Assembly: GCA_022360315.1 (NCBI GenBank)
Contig: JAKSDA010000267.1
Coordinates: 1 to 34,744 of the forward strand
Direction of reading: 5' to 3'
DNA from: Pseudomonadota bacterium
GTDB taxonomy: Bacteria > Myxococcota_A > Polyangia > Haliangiales > Haliangiaceae
DNA: 34,744 nt
The translations under genes and the position numbers were made by a program. Under the pieces are notes generated by a model. The model ran no database searches. It was not told the DNA's origin and saw only the letters and a list, made by a program, of their open reading frames with translations. Below, piece by piece: positions 1 to 9,039 of this stretch. Each line of letters opens with the position of its first letter. Position 1 is the stretch's first letter.

Positions 1-68
1 CCGCGTCGCCAGAGCGCCGATCCATCACCGCCAGCGGGCTTGCTCGTCGGTCAAATACACCCAGTATT

Positions 69-146
69 CTCCACTCCTCGCCCACCCACTGGCGGCGCGC
101 CTCGTCGCTCTGGCTCGGTCCGAGGTTTTTGGACCGGCTCTTATTT
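69..146. repeat. Left copy of a 78-bp repeat inverted at the window ends
   Basis: This stretch is the reverse complement of the last 78 bases of the window with one mismatch (position 82). It contains an imperfect hairpin with arms CGGTCC (116-121) and GGACCG (131-136) around a 9-base loop. It lies 35 bp downstream of the nuoN stop. No coding potential is evident. Similarity ends at position 146, where the two copies diverge. It could be a dispersed intergenic repeat or the end of a larger inverted element. Confidence 0.9.
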
Positions 147-181
147 GGTGTCTGAGCAGAAAAGCGGCGCGGGTTTGCCCA

Positions 182-1690
182 TCACCCGGAGCCGATGGCC
201 CGCGCTGCCTGCACTGCCCAATCCCACAAAAGATTTGGATAAAAACCGCACAGGGCGACCATGGCGATGGCGAGAAAGCCGGCGACCTTGTAGGCCGGCG
301 ACAGGTGAATCGCCGAGTAGTCTTTGCACTGCTCATCGGACGGCTTGCTGCCGTCCCCGCCGCCTGGCCCGTGATCTTCGCTCTTCGCCGGGGCGGGTGA
401 AAGATAGACCGCCTTGACTACTTTGAGATAATAATACAGCGAAATCGTCGCATTGATGGCCGCGATCAGGACCAGCCAGAACATGAACCCGCTGCGTTCC
501 AGCACGGCTGCGAACAAGAACCATTTTCCGGCAAATCCAGGGGTGGGCGGAATCCCGGCCAGACCAAACATGCCGATCAGAATCAGTGCGGCACAGAGCG
601 GTGAACGGCGGTGAAGACCGGCCATGCTGGAAAGGGTTGGGTTGCTGCCATCTCGACCCAACACGCACACGACCAGAAATGGACACAGCACCATGGGTAG
701 ATAAACCAGCGCGTAAAACACTGCCGCAGCCATCCCCAGTTCGGAAAACGCCAACAGACCGATCAACATATAGCCGGCGTGAGCCACGGTAGAATAGCCC
801 AGCAGACGCTTGAGATCGCTCTGCGCGATGGCGGCCAGATTGCCCACGGTCATAGACAGAATGCACAACCCGATGAGAATCCCGGTAAGGTGATTGTTGT
901 TGGCATCGGGATCGAAAAGAGACAGAATCCGGACCAGGATACCGACTGCGGCGATTTTGGATACCGTGCCGATAAACGTGGCAGCCTGGTGGGGCGAGCC
1001 CTGATAGGTATCGGGTGCCCAAGCGTGAAACGGAAATACGCCCAGTTTGAAGAATAAATTGGCCAGAAAAAGCAGCGCTCCCACGGCCAGAAGCGGAGTA
1101 TCTGCCGGCGACATCTGTGCCGCCAGGTGCGCTATGTCGGCCATGTATGTGGTCCGCGTGACGCCAAAGATGAGGCTTATCCCATAGAGCGAGACCGCCG
1201 ACGAGGCGGCGCCAAAAAGCACGTACTTGGCTGCTGTCTCGCTGCCCTCACGCCCGGCCCGGTTGAGCGCAGCCAGGATATACAGACCGTAGGCCGATAG
1301 CTCGAGCGCGACAAAAAAGGTGAGCAGCTCGGTGGCACTCACCAACATCATCATACCGGCACACGAAACAAATAGAAAAAACGGCAGTTCAAGGCGAGTA
1401 CGCGGCCGCACGCTGCCCACGTCGGCGCTGACCAGAAGACTCGCCAGCAGGCCGGCCGCAATGCCCAGTTTGAGCAGTTGAGAAAACCGATCGACTCGAT
1501 AGATGCCGGGGAAAAACGGCTCCCCATCACCACCCATGCTCGCCGCTGTCACAACCAGAACCGCGGCGGACAGTGCGATTGAGACCGACCACAGCATGCG
1601 GTAGGACACCTCGGTGGTGGCCATTAGCAAGGTGATGAGAGCGGCCACGAGGACCGTCACCTCGGGCCCAAAGAGCAGAAAATCGTCCAT
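182..1690 (-). CDS. nuoN: NADH-quinone oxidoreductase subunit N
   Basis: This is a 502-residue antiporter-like membrane subunit of respiratory complex I, which helps pump protons in the membrane arm. The protein is almost wholly hydrophobic, as expected for about 14 membrane helices, and contains the conserved stretches around GVFPFHAWAPDTYQG and AGIPPTPGFAGKW of the proton-antiporter family. Length is normal for NuoN. The ATG lies 3 bp after the nuoM stop, and it is the last gene of the operon. A short charged segment rich in Gly, Asp and Ser near residue 450 is a loop before the final helix. No clear intrinsic terminator follows; a repeat begins 35 bp downstream. Confidence 0.97.
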   Translation of the reverse strand: MDDFLLFGPEVTVLVAALITLLMATTEVSYRMLWSVSIALSAAVLVVTAASMGGDGEPFFPGIYRVDRFSQLLKLGIAAGLLASLLVSADVGSVRPRTRLELPFFLFVSCAGMMMLVSATELLTFFVALELSAYGLYILAALNRAGREGSETAAKYVLFGAASSAVSLYGISLIFGVTRTTYMADIAHLAAQMSPADTPLLAVGALLFLANLFFKLGVFPFHAWAPDTYQGSPHQAATFIGTVSKIAAVGILVRILSLFDPDANNNHLTGILIGLCILSMTVGNLAAIAQSDLKRLLGYSTVAHAGYMLIGLLAFSELGMAAAVFYALVYLPMVLCPFLVVCVLGRDGSNPTLSSMAGLHRRSPLCAALILIGMFGLAGIPPTPGFAGKWFLFAAVLERSGFMFWLVLIAAINATISLYYYLKVVKAVYLSPAPAKSEDHGPGGGDGSKPSDEQCKDYSAIHLSPAYKVAGFLAIAMVALCGFYPNLLWDWAVQAARAIGSG

Positions 1691-1693
1691 CGG

Positions 1694-3202
1694 CTACATG
1701 CCCCCCGAGTGAGAAACAACACCGGCTGAGCGGATGACGTCGACAATTACGCTGGGTAAAAAACCAAAGAGCACGAGCACCCCGACCAGTACAACTCGGG
1801 GCAGCGCAGACCAGGGGCCGACATCGTCGAGGCCGTCCCATTGGGGATTTTTCGGCCCAAACATGGCCTTACCAAATACCCGCATCATGTACGCCGCAGT
1901 GAATACCAGCCCGGCAATGGCGATCACTCCGAGCGGGGTAAACACCTTGACCGCGCCGACAAAGACCAACAACTCAGCCCAAAAACTGGCGAATCCCGGC
2001 ACCCCCATGCCGCATAGACCGGCGACCAGAAAAAAGCTCGCAGCTACCGGAACCTGGCCGATGAGGCCGCCAAAGTGGCGGATGTCGCGGTCGTGGGTCT
2101 GATCGTAGATGAAGCCGACCGAGCTGAAGAAAAGCGCGGTCATGATACCGTGAGCAAACATCTGAAATACCGCGCCGTTTAACCCGTCGCTGCCACCGTC
2201 CCCGGCTCCGACCGCGGCAAATACGTTGAGCCCCAAAAGCACGATCCCCATGTGCGACACGCTGGAAAATCCGATAACATACTTAAAATCGGTCTGCCGC
2301 ATGGCCACAAACGCACCGTAGACGATGCCGATGGTGGCCAGAATGGCGAAGGTCTCGGCCCAGTACGCGGCGCCGCTGGGCAGGAGATCGATCGCGATGC
2401 GCAGGATGCCAAATGCACCCAGCTTCATCAGCACCCCGGCGTGCAACATGGACACAGCCGTGGGCGCGGCCACATGTCCGGTCGGCGACCAGCCGTGAAA
2501 GGGAAACATGCCGGCCAGAACACCAAACCCGAGGTACAGAAACGGATAGACAAACACCTGAAACTTCGGGGTGAACGTGCCCTCCTGGGCCAGAATCAGC
2601 ATGTTCCAGGTCTGCCCGCCCGACTCGAAATAGAGCGAGATCAAACCGGGAAACAAGAGCGCACTGCCGGCCAGGAGAAAGAGGGTCAGCTTCATGGCCG
2701 AATATTCTTTACGAGTCGAGCCCCACACCGCGATCAGCGGATACATGGGCAGAACCGCGACCTCGTAAAAGAAGAAAAACATGAAGATATCGAGCGATAA
2801 AAAGACCCCGAATACGCCAAACACCAGCGCGGCCATGAACAGAAAATACTCCTTGACCCGCAGTGTGAGCGTCCACATGGACAGCACGCCGGTGAGAAAT
2901 ACAATGGCGTTGAGCAGGGTGAGAACGACCGAAATGCCGTCCACGGCCAGAATGTAGTGAATGCCCAGGTCGGGCACCCAGGGCACATCCTCCATCATCT
3001 GGAAGCGGTCGACGTCGCCATTTTCACGCCATCCAGTGTCGTAGCGCGCCCATACCACCATGCTCAAGACCACGCTGAGCAGGGCAAAGATGCCGTGTAC
3101 GCCCTTGATCAGCCCGCTCTGCCGGCCCGGTATGACCAGGGTGACGACAAATGCAGCGACCGGACAGAGAAGGATTGCGCTGAGAATGGGAAACTCGTCC
3201 AT
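1694..3202 (-). CDS. nuoM: NADH-quinone oxidoreductase subunit M
   Basis: This 502-residue antiporter-like subunit belongs to the membrane arm of complex I. It is hydrophobic throughout. The family segments FFFYEVAVLPMYPLIAVWG, GMFPFHGWSPTGHVAAPTAV and GFSSVSHMGIVLLG are present, including the conserved Glu of the first and Lys residues in later helices. Its ATG lies 5 bp after the nuoL stop and its stop is 3 bp before the nuoN start, so translation is probably coupled. Length is usual for the family. Nothing is missing or truncated. Confidence 0.97.
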   Translation of the reverse strand: MDEFPILSAILLCPVAAFVVTLVIPGRQSGLIKGVHGIFALLSVVLSMVVWARYDTGWRENGDVDRFQMMEDVPWVPDLGIHYILAVDGISVVLTLLNAIVFLTGVLSMWTLTLRVKEYFLFMAALVFGVFGVFLSLDIFMFFFFYEVAVLPMYPLIAVWGSTRKEYSAMKLTLFLLAGSALLFPGLISLYFESGGQTWNMLILAQEGTFTPKFQVFVYPFLYLGFGVLAGMFPFHGWSPTGHVAAPTAVSMLHAGVLMKLGAFGILRIAIDLLPSGAAYWAETFAILATIGIVYGAFVAMRQTDFKYVIGFSSVSHMGIVLLGLNVFAAVGAGDGGSDGLNGAVFQMFAHGIMTALFFSSVGFIYDQTHDRDIRHFGGLIGQVPVAASFFLVAGLCGMGVPGFASFWAELLVFVGAVKVFTPLGVIAIAGLVFTAAYMMRVFGKAMFGPKNPQWDGLDDVGPWSALPRVVLVGVLVLFGFLPSVIVDVIRSAGVVSHSGGM

Positions 3203-3207
3203 CGCGT

Positions 3208-5085
3208 TTATCCTCGAAATCCCAGGAACACCACCGCCAGGGCAAACAAGATCGCCGCTCCGCCAATGTAGAGCTGAAGCCGGCCGGAGTGTCTGCGCGC
3301 CACCTGCCGGCCGCTGGCCACGGTGGCATCGGCGACCTTGTCGGCGCCGCCGTCAAAGCCGCGGGTCTCGACGCCGTGGGACACGCGCGCGATGCCCGTG
3401 GCCAGGGCGACCAGGGTGTGGCGGTAGATCGCATCGATGTACCAGCGATTGGCCAGCAAGCGCTCGAGGCCCGGCATGCGGGCAACAATACCGGTCTGTG
3501 CCGCACCTTTTTTGCCAAACTCAAAAAAGGCCAGAACAGCCCCCAATATCGCAATGGCGATCGCCGGAGCCATCTCGGCAATGCTGGCGTGGTGACTGGC
3601 CTGGCCCAGTATCGAGGCGATCGGATCCTCGGACATGGCGCCGACCAGAGCACCCGCGCTGAGTGCGCTGATCAAAAGGGTGATCAGACTGAGCAGCAAG
3701 ATCGGCCCGTTCATGGCCCAGGTCGGCTCGCCGTGGGCGTGGTCGGGATCGGCTGGCCCGGCGGGCTGGGCCGCGGATTCCGGGTCGGGCCGGGTAACCA
3801 GGAAGATCATCCGAAACGTGTAATAGGCAGTCAAAAATGCCGCGGCATAAGCGCCGGCCACGATGATCGGGCTGGCCTGGCCCAGGCTGGCGATGATCTG
3901 CTCTTTGGAGAAGAAACCCGATAGAGGCGGAATTCCGGCCAGCGCGACACCACCCACGATCAGGCCAAAGGTCGTTACCTTCATGGTCCGGGCCGCGCCT
4001 TGCCGGCCGATGGCCACGATGTCGTTGCTGCCACAACGGTGGATAAACGCGCCGGCAACCAGGAACAGAAGGGCCTTAAAGAAAGCGTGCGTGGTCAGGT
4101 GAAAATAGCCGGCAAACAAGCTGCCCGCGGCCAATCCCATGAGCATGAACCCGAGCTGAGAGATCGACGAAAAAGCCAGGATGCGCTTCATGTCCCTGGC
4201 CACCACCGCCATGGTCGAGGCCAGAATGGCCGTGAACGTGGCAATGGCCAGAGCCGCCATGCGGGTGGTTTCGGCAGCCATGAAGAGCTCGTGAAAGCGG
4301 GCGAACAAGAACACCCCGGCCGCCACCATGGTGGCCGAGTGAAGCAATGCCGAAACCGGTGTGGGACCCTCCATGGCGTCGGGCAGCCAGGTGTGCAGGG
4401 GAAACTGGGCGCTCTTGCCGACAATGCCCATGAATAAAAGCGCGGCGATGATCTCGGTGGGGGCCCCGCCGGCACTGCTGCCGGCATACAGGGTCAAGAT
4501 GGATTCGATATCGAGAGTATCGGTGGCGCGAAATAGCAAGATCAGCCCCACGAAGAGCCCGATATCACCGATCCGGGTCATGATGAAGGCTTTTTTGGCC
4601 GCGGCCACAGCTGACGGTTTCTGGTACCAAAAACCGATGAGCAAAAATGACGCCAAGCCGACCAGCTCCCAAAAAATGAATGTCTGGAGCAGATTGGGCG
4701 CATAGACAAACGACAGCATGGCCCACTCGAACAGAGCCAAAAAGCCAAAGAACCGCCCCTTGCCGGGATCGTGCGCCATATAACCCAGCGAGTAAATCTG
4801 GATACACAGCGTGATCACCCCGACCACCGCGCCCATGAGCAGGGTACGGCTGTCCAGAAGCACGCCAAACGCGATGGTGATATCGCCGATGTGGAACCAG
4901 CGCGCAGACACCGTTGGTTGCGGCCCGCCGACGCAAAGCAGGATAGACGCAGCAGCCGAGACCGAGCCGGCCGCGATCACGATGGCAGCCGCCACGTTGT
5001 GGCGGTCGCGAAACACCACCAGGGCGAGAAAAAACCCCAGCAGCGGAGCGAATAGAAGCGCCAGTGCCCAGGTCTCGTACGACAT
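3208..5085 (-). CDS. nuoL: NADH-quinone oxidoreductase subunit L
   Basis: This is the largest antiporter-like subunit of complex I, 625 residues from the ATG at 5085. The open frame continues 75 codons further upstream, but that part reads through nuoK in another frame and is Ser/Arg-rich, so it is excluded. The chosen start gives a normal NuoL N-terminus and lies 1 bp after the nuoK stop. Conserved family segments include WELVGLASFLLIGFWY, FPLHTWLPDAMEGPTPVSAL and GIPPLSGFFSKEQI. The C-terminal region is expected to hold the long lateral helix, with a final membrane segment near the end. Confidence 0.96.
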   Translation of the reverse strand: MSYETWALALLFAPLLGFFLALVVFRDRHNVAAAIVIAAGSVSAAASILLCVGGPQPTVSARWFHIGDITIAFGVLLDSRTLLMGAVVGVITLCIQIYSLGYMAHDPGKGRFFGFLALFEWAMLSFVYAPNLLQTFIFWELVGLASFLLIGFWYQKPSAVAAAKKAFIMTRIGDIGLFVGLILLFRATDTLDIESILTLYAGSSAGGAPTEIIAALLFMGIVGKSAQFPLHTWLPDAMEGPTPVSALLHSATMVAAGVFLFARFHELFMAAETTRMAALAIATFTAILASTMAVVARDMKRILAFSSISQLGFMLMGLAAGSLFAGYFHLTTHAFFKALLFLVAGAFIHRCGSNDIVAIGRQGAARTMKVTTFGLIVGGVALAGIPPLSGFFSKEQIIASLGQASPIIVAGAYAAAFLTAYYTFRMIFLVTRPDPESAAQPAGPADPDHAHGEPTWAMNGPILLLSLITLLISALSAGALVGAMSEDPIASILGQASHHASIAEMAPAIAIAILGAVLAFFEFGKKGAAQTGIVARMPGLERLLANRWYIDAIYRHTLVALATGIARVSHGVETRGFDGGADKVADATVASGRQVARRHSGRLQLYIGGAAILFALAVVFLGFRG

Positions 5086-5086
5086 G

Positions 5087-5392
5087 CTAGCCCTTGACCT
5101 CGGTGAGCTGCTCGATGTCGATGGCCCGACGCTGCCGGTACACCGCCAGGATGATCGACAGGGCAATCGCCACTTCGGCCGCTGCCAGTCCGATGATGAA
5201 CAGCACGATGATCTGGCCGACGGCCGGATCCGGGGCGACGAAATAGTTAAACGCCATGAAATTGACTGATGCAGCGTTGAGCATGAGCTCGATGCCGATG
5301 AGAATGGCAATCAAGTTGCGCCGGGCCAGCACTGCATAAAGGCCCATGCAAAACAGAAGCAATGCAAACATCGTGAATGCCGGCAGAGTCAT
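5087..5392 (-). CDS. nuoK: NADH-quinone oxidoreductase subunit K
   Basis: This is a 101-residue, three-helix subunit of the complex I membrane arm (MrpC-like). The conserved helix pattern GIELMLNAASVNF, with its proton-path Glu, is present, as is a second Glu in the AAAEVAIALSII helix. The ATG overlaps the nuoJ stop in an ATGA arrangement, and the stop is 1 bp before nuoL. The short Arg-rich segment YRQRRAIDIEQL closes the protein as in homologues. Confidence 0.96.
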   Translation of the reverse strand: MTLPAFTMFALLLFCMGLYAVLARRNLIAILIGIELMLNAASVNFMAFNYFVAPDPAVGQIIVLFIIGLAAAEVAIALSIILAVYRQRRAIDIEQLTEVKG

Positions 5393-5964
5393 GCGTCCTG
5401 TCCTCGCTGTTCCGATTCCACGTCGCTCTTGCCTGTGCCATCCGGGTCGATCGCACCCGGCTCGAGCCGGGCCGATCCCGACGCCGCGGCTTCGCGGCGC
5501 GAAATGGCCACCGCACCGACAATGGCAATGAGGAGAACCAGCGACAGAGCCTCGAATACGACATTGTAGTGGGTCAAAAGATCACCGCCGATCTCCGCGA
5601 CTGCCCAGGCCTGTTCGGACGGATCCGAATCAGGACCAAAATCGGCCCTGGTGATGACGAGAGCCATGGCGGCAAAAAACCCCAGCGCCGCCAGTCCAGC
5701 CCACACACGCCGGCGCCCGCCCTCGTCCTGGCGCGCCACAACGGTCGATAACATGACCGCAAAGACCATGGCCACCGAGATGCCACCAACATAGACCAGC
5801 ACCTCCATGGCAGCCACAAATGGGCTGCCCAGGGTGATGAATATCCCGGCGATGCCCAAAAGCGCCACCGCCAGGCCAAAAATGGCGTGAAGTACGTTGC
5901 GCAGGGTTACTGCCAGTAGCGCTGCAGCAAACGTGACGGCCATGAGCAATCCCGCCGTGATCAT
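5389..5964 (-). CDS. nuoJ: NADH-quinone oxidoreductase subunit J
   Basis: This is a 191-residue membrane subunit of complex I. The start is taken at the ATG ending at 5964, which overlaps the nuoI stop by 4 bp; the frame is open further upstream only because it runs through the repeat-coding tail of nuoI. The protein has about five hydrophobic segments and the family segment EVLVYVGGISVAMVFAVML. The last 25 residues are polar, rich in Glu, Arg and Ser, and lie outside the membrane. The nuoK start overlaps its stop. Confidence 0.95.
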   Translation of the reverse strand: MITAGLLMAVTFAAALLAVTLRNVLHAIFGLAVALLGIAGIFITLGSPFVAAMEVLVYVGGISVAMVFAVMLSTVVARQDEGGRRRVWAGLAALGFFAAMALVITRADFGPDSDPSEQAWAVAEIGGDLLTHYNVVFEALSLVLLIAIVGAVAISRREAAASGSARLEPGAIDPDGTGKSDVESEQRGQDA

Positions 5965-6590
5965 GCCTCGCCCTCCTCGGCCTGTCCGCCTACCTTGTCG
6001 GCCTTCTCGTTCTTGCCCGCCTTCTCGTTCTTGCCCGCCTTCTCGTTCTTGCCCGCCTTCTCGTTCTTGCCCGCCTTGGCCTTGGCCGCCGCAGCCTTGG
6101 CTTTTTTCTCGGCCGCGGCTTTTTCTTCGCGTTCTCTCTGCTCGGTGATGAACTGCTCCTCGTAGTCGGTAAACTCTTCGAGCAGATCCATGTTCCAATC
6201 GCGATTGTACCCCGCCTCGTCGTAGAGTTTTGAGTACTCGAGAGTGACGGTCGGACACACGTCGATGCACAGGCCACACAAGCTGCACAGAGCAAAGTCC
6301 ATGGTGAACTTGGTCGCGCGCTTTTTCTTGATGCCCTCGACCTTGCCACCTTCGATGTCGATGCAGAACGACGGACAGATCTTCTGGCAGGCCAGGCAGG
6401 CCACACAGTCGTGGCTATTGGTTTCGTCGAAGCGAATGAGCTTGATCGCGCTGCGATAGGCCGGCGACAGAGACGGTTTCTCGTGGGGATACTGCAGGGT
6501 CACCGGCTTTTTGAACAGCTCTCGCAGGGTGATCGACAGCCCGACAAACAGCGATATCAGGCCCCCTAGGACGCGGCGAACGTATCTCAT
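5961..6590 (-). CDS. nuoI: NADH-quinone oxidoreductase subunit I with charged C-terminal tail
   Basis: This subunit carries two [4Fe-4S] clusters in the peripheral arm of complex I. Two ferredoxin motifs are intact: Cys 62, 65, 68, 72 and Cys 102, 105, 108, 112 of the 209-residue protein. The ATG at 6590 is preceded by ACGAGG at good spacing; a GTG 15 bp upstream is possible but has no ribosome site of its own. After about residue 150 the protein continues as a Lys/Glu/Ala-rich hydrophilic tail. It contains four perfect copies of a GKNEKA-type unit encoded by 18-bp repeats (6001-6072). This tail goes beyond the usual NuoI core; its role is unknown. Confidence 0.96.
   Translation of the reverse strand: MRYVRRVLGGLISLFVGLSITLRELFKKPVTLQYPHEKPSLSPAYRSAIKLIRFDETNSHDCVACLACQKICPSFCIDIEGGKVEGIKKKRATKFTMDFALCSLCGLCIDVCPTVTLEYSKLYDEAGYNRDWNMDLLEEFTDYEEQFITEQREREEKAAAEKKAKAAAAKAKAGKNEKAGKNEKAGKNEKAGKNEKADKVGGQAEEGEA
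6001..6072 (-). repeat. Four perfect 18-bp tandem repeats inside nuoI
   Basis: Four identical, contiguous 18-bp units at 6001-6018, 6019-6036, 6037-6054 and 6055-6072 encode a repeated GKNEKA-like hexapeptide in the NuoI tail. Since 18 is a multiple of three, copy number can change without shifting the frame. Identical DNA in all four copies suggests recent expansion. Confidence 0.95.
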
Positions 6591-6630
6591 AGAACCTCGT
6601 GACACGGCACGGCAGACCGCACGAACATGC

Positions 6631-7686
6631 TCATAAGAGCTCCAGGACCAGGGCTGTGACCAGCAGATTGACGATCGACAGCGGAATCAGCACGGTCCAG
6701 CAAAAACTCATCAGCTGGTCGAAACGCAGCCGCGGGAAGGTCCAGCGAAACCACATCATGCCGCCGATGAGCAAATAGGTTTTGCCAAAAAACCACACCG
6801 GACCGGGCAAGAGCGGGCCACTCCAGCCGCCAAAAAACAACACCGTCGCCACCATGCTGACAATGATCATGTTGGTGTACTCGGCAAAAAAGAACATCGC
6901 AAAGCGCATGCCCGAATACTCGGTGTGAAAGCCGGCAACCAGCTCGGACTCGGCCTCGGGAATGTCGAACGGCGCCCGATTGGTCTCGGCCACTGCGGCG
7001 ATAAAATAAATGAGCGCAGCAACTGGTTGGACCAATACAAACCACCAGCCCTTGGCATCTTGAACAATGGCGATATCGATCAGGCTGATACCGCTGGCCG
7101 GCCGGAGCTGGTCGTTGTCGTTGATGATCACTGGCTCCAGACCGCTGACCAGAAGTACCACCGACAGAGCTGATAAGATCAGCGGAATCTCATAGGAGAT
7201 GTTTTGCGCCACCGAACGCATGGCGCCGAGCAGGGCGTATTTGTTGTTGGAACCCCATCCGGCCATGAAGATGCCGATGATGCCGATGCCGCCAAACACA
7301 AAGACGTAGGCCAGACTGAGTTCGATGTCGAGAATGACCAGATCCTCGGCAAAAGGAAACATGGCCACCGAGGCGATTACCGGTGCAAACACCACCACCG
7401 GAGCCAGATGATAGAGCGGCTTGTCGATCGCCCGCGGGGTGACGAGCTGCTTGGAAAGCAGCTTGAGCATGTCGGCCACGGTCTGCAGCACGCCGTGCCA
7501 GCCGACCTCCATGGGCCCGAGTCGGCGCTGTATGTGGGCAGAGATCTTGCGCTCCAGCCAGATCAGAAACAGCGCATTGAGGGTCAAGTACCCCATGATC
7601 GCAGCCGTGGCAATGGCAAAAAACAGCCACAGGTTGCCGGATACGTAATCGGCCAGGGTCTCGGGTGCGGTGGGCAAATTGGACAT
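6631..7686 (-). CDS. nuoH: NADH-quinone oxidoreductase subunit H
   Basis: This is the 351-residue membrane subunit of complex I that lines the quinone chamber. Family signatures are clear: LIWLERKISAHIQRRLGP near the N-terminus, DMLKLLSKQ, and ETNRAPFDIPEAESELVAG with its conserved acidic residues. The ATG at 7686 matches the usual NuoH N-terminus; the extra 28 codons open upstream read through spacer and are excluded. It follows nuoD after 167 bp, where nuoEFG would normally lie, and nuoI starts 40 bp after its stop. Confidence 0.96.
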   Translation of the reverse strand: MSNLPTAPETLADYVSGNLWLFFAIATAAIMGYLTLNALFLIWLERKISAHIQRRLGPMEVGWHGVLQTVADMLKLLSKQLVTPRAIDKPLYHLAPVVVFAPVIASVAMFPFAEDLVILDIELSLAYVFVFGGIGIIGIFMAGWGSNNKYALLGAMRSVAQNISYEIPLILSALSVVLLVSGLEPVIINDNDQLRPASGISLIDIAIVQDAKGWWFVLVQPVAALIYFIAAVAETNRAPFDIPEAESELVAGFHTEYSGMRFAMFFFAEYTNMIIVSMVATVLFFGGWSGPLLPGPVWFFGKTYLLIGGMMWFRWTFPRLRFDQLMSFCWTVLIPLSIVNLLVTALVLELL

Positions 7687-7830
7687 CGTCAAGTCTTCGC
7701 CGCGCGTCGGCCTCGTCAAGAATTCACTTTCGGCAGATTGGCAAGAGTCAATATGGCGACGGCCGTTCACTGTCGAACGGAACGCTCCATCAGTTTCGGC
7801 CGATCATCATCGATCTGTAGCGAATCGACC

Positions 7831-7859
7831 GTTATCGGTTTATCAGTTATCAGTTATCG
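7831..7859 (-). repeat. Short GATAA repeats after the nuoD stop
   Basis: On the minus strand the nuoD stop is followed by four GATAA units spaced 7 to 8 bases apart. The middle ones form a CTGATAA tandem. They place TAA or TGA stops close together. The rest of the nuoD-nuoH gap up to 7687 shows no gene and no convincing remnant of nuoE, nuoF or nuoG. Confidence 0.6.
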
Positions 7860-9002
7860 GTCTATCTCGGGCATGACTACATCAATACTGCCGACGATTG
7901 CAATGGTATCGGCGACCATGGTGTTGCGCAAAACGTCGGGCATGGACGACAGGTTGGAAAACGACGGGGTCCGGAGCTTGAGCTTGACCGGTACATCGGT
8001 GCCGTCACTGATGATATACGTGCCAAAATGGCCTCGCGCTGACTCGACCGCGAAGTAGTACTCGCCGGCGGGCGGGCGGTAGCGCTTCTTGGGTTTGGCC
8101 GGCATGATCGGCCCCTCGGGCAGGCCGTCGACAGCCTGCTCGACGATCTTGCAGCTCTCTTCCATCTCCTCGATGCGCAGATCGAAGCGAGCCATGGTGT
8201 CGCCCTCCACGCGGGTGGGAATTTTGAACTCGAAGCGGTCATAGATGCTGTACGGCTCGGCCCGACGCACATCGTAGGCCACTCCGGTGGACCGCAAACA
8301 CGGGCCGGTCACACCGTAGCGAAAAGCGACATCGCGGGTGATCACTCCGACCCCCTCGCAGCGCTCGCGAAAGATCACGTTGTCGCCGACCAGGCGGCGA
8401 TATTTGGGCAGGCGCTCGTCGCGCATGCGGGCCAAAAACGCCCTCGTACGGGCGACAAACGCGCTGTCCACATCCATGGTCACGCCGCCGAAACGACCGT
8501 ACGAGTAGGTCAGCCGCGAACCCGTGACGCTGTCGAGTATATCCAGGATCTCCTCGCGATCATCAAAACAGTACAGAAATGGCGTGATGCCGCCCAGATC
8601 GAGTAAAAATGTCCCAAACCACAGCAAATGACTCGAGATGCGATTGAGCTCGCAGGCGATGATCCGGATGTACTCGGCCCGCTCGGGCACCTCGATGTCC
8701 ATGATCTTTTCGATCGCCTGGCAATAGGCGATGTTGTAGATCATACCGGACAGGTAATCGACCCGGGACGTATTGGGCAAGAACATGAGATAATTGCGGT
8801 TCTCGGCCATTTTCTCGTGGGCCCGATGGGCGTAGCCGATGACCGGTTCGGCCTCGAGGATCTCCTCGCCTCGCATCTTGAGAACCAGGCGGAGCACACC
8901 GTGCATGCTGGGGTGCTGCGGACCCATATTGAGGTAATAGACCTCGGGATCGCCGTCTGGCGCCATCGCGGGATTCGGCTCGGGATTCGGCTCGGTGCTC
9001 AT
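7854..9002 (-). CDS. nuoD: NADH-quinone oxidoreductase subunit D
   Basis: This is the 49-kDa-type subunit that forms the quinone site with NuoB. It has 382 residues. Family signatures include LNMGPQHPSMHGVLRL, GYAHRAHEKMAENRNY, the ELNRISSHLLW helix and the C-terminal FSNLSSMPDVLRNTMVAD segment ending in DVVMPEIDR. The protein is a separate NuoD, not the NuoCD fusion of enterobacteria. A GAGGGGG stretch lies upstream of the ATG at somewhat long spacing. A Pro/Glu-rich repeat near the N-terminus (EPNPEPNP) precedes the conserved domain. Confidence 0.97.
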   Translation of the reverse strand: MSTEPNPEPNPAMAPDGDPEVYYLNMGPQHPSMHGVLRLVLKMRGEEILEAEPVIGYAHRAHEKMAENRNYLMFLPNTSRVDYLSGMIYNIAYCQAIEKIMDIEVPERAEYIRIIACELNRISSHLLWFGTFLLDLGGITPFLYCFDDREEILDILDSVTGSRLTYSYGRFGGVTMDVDSAFVARTRAFLARMRDERLPKYRRLVGDNVIFRERCEGVGVITRDVAFRYGVTGPCLRSTGVAYDVRRAEPYSIYDRFEFKIPTRVEGDTMARFDLRIEEMEESCKIVEQAVDGLPEGPIMPAKPKKRYRPPAGEYYFAVESARGHFGTYIISDGTDVPVKLKLRTPSFSNLSSMPDVLRNTMVADTIAIVGSIDVVMPEIDR

Positions 9003-9039
9003 GTGGGTAGTCCCCCTCGGTCATCGGCCTGGGCCGAGT

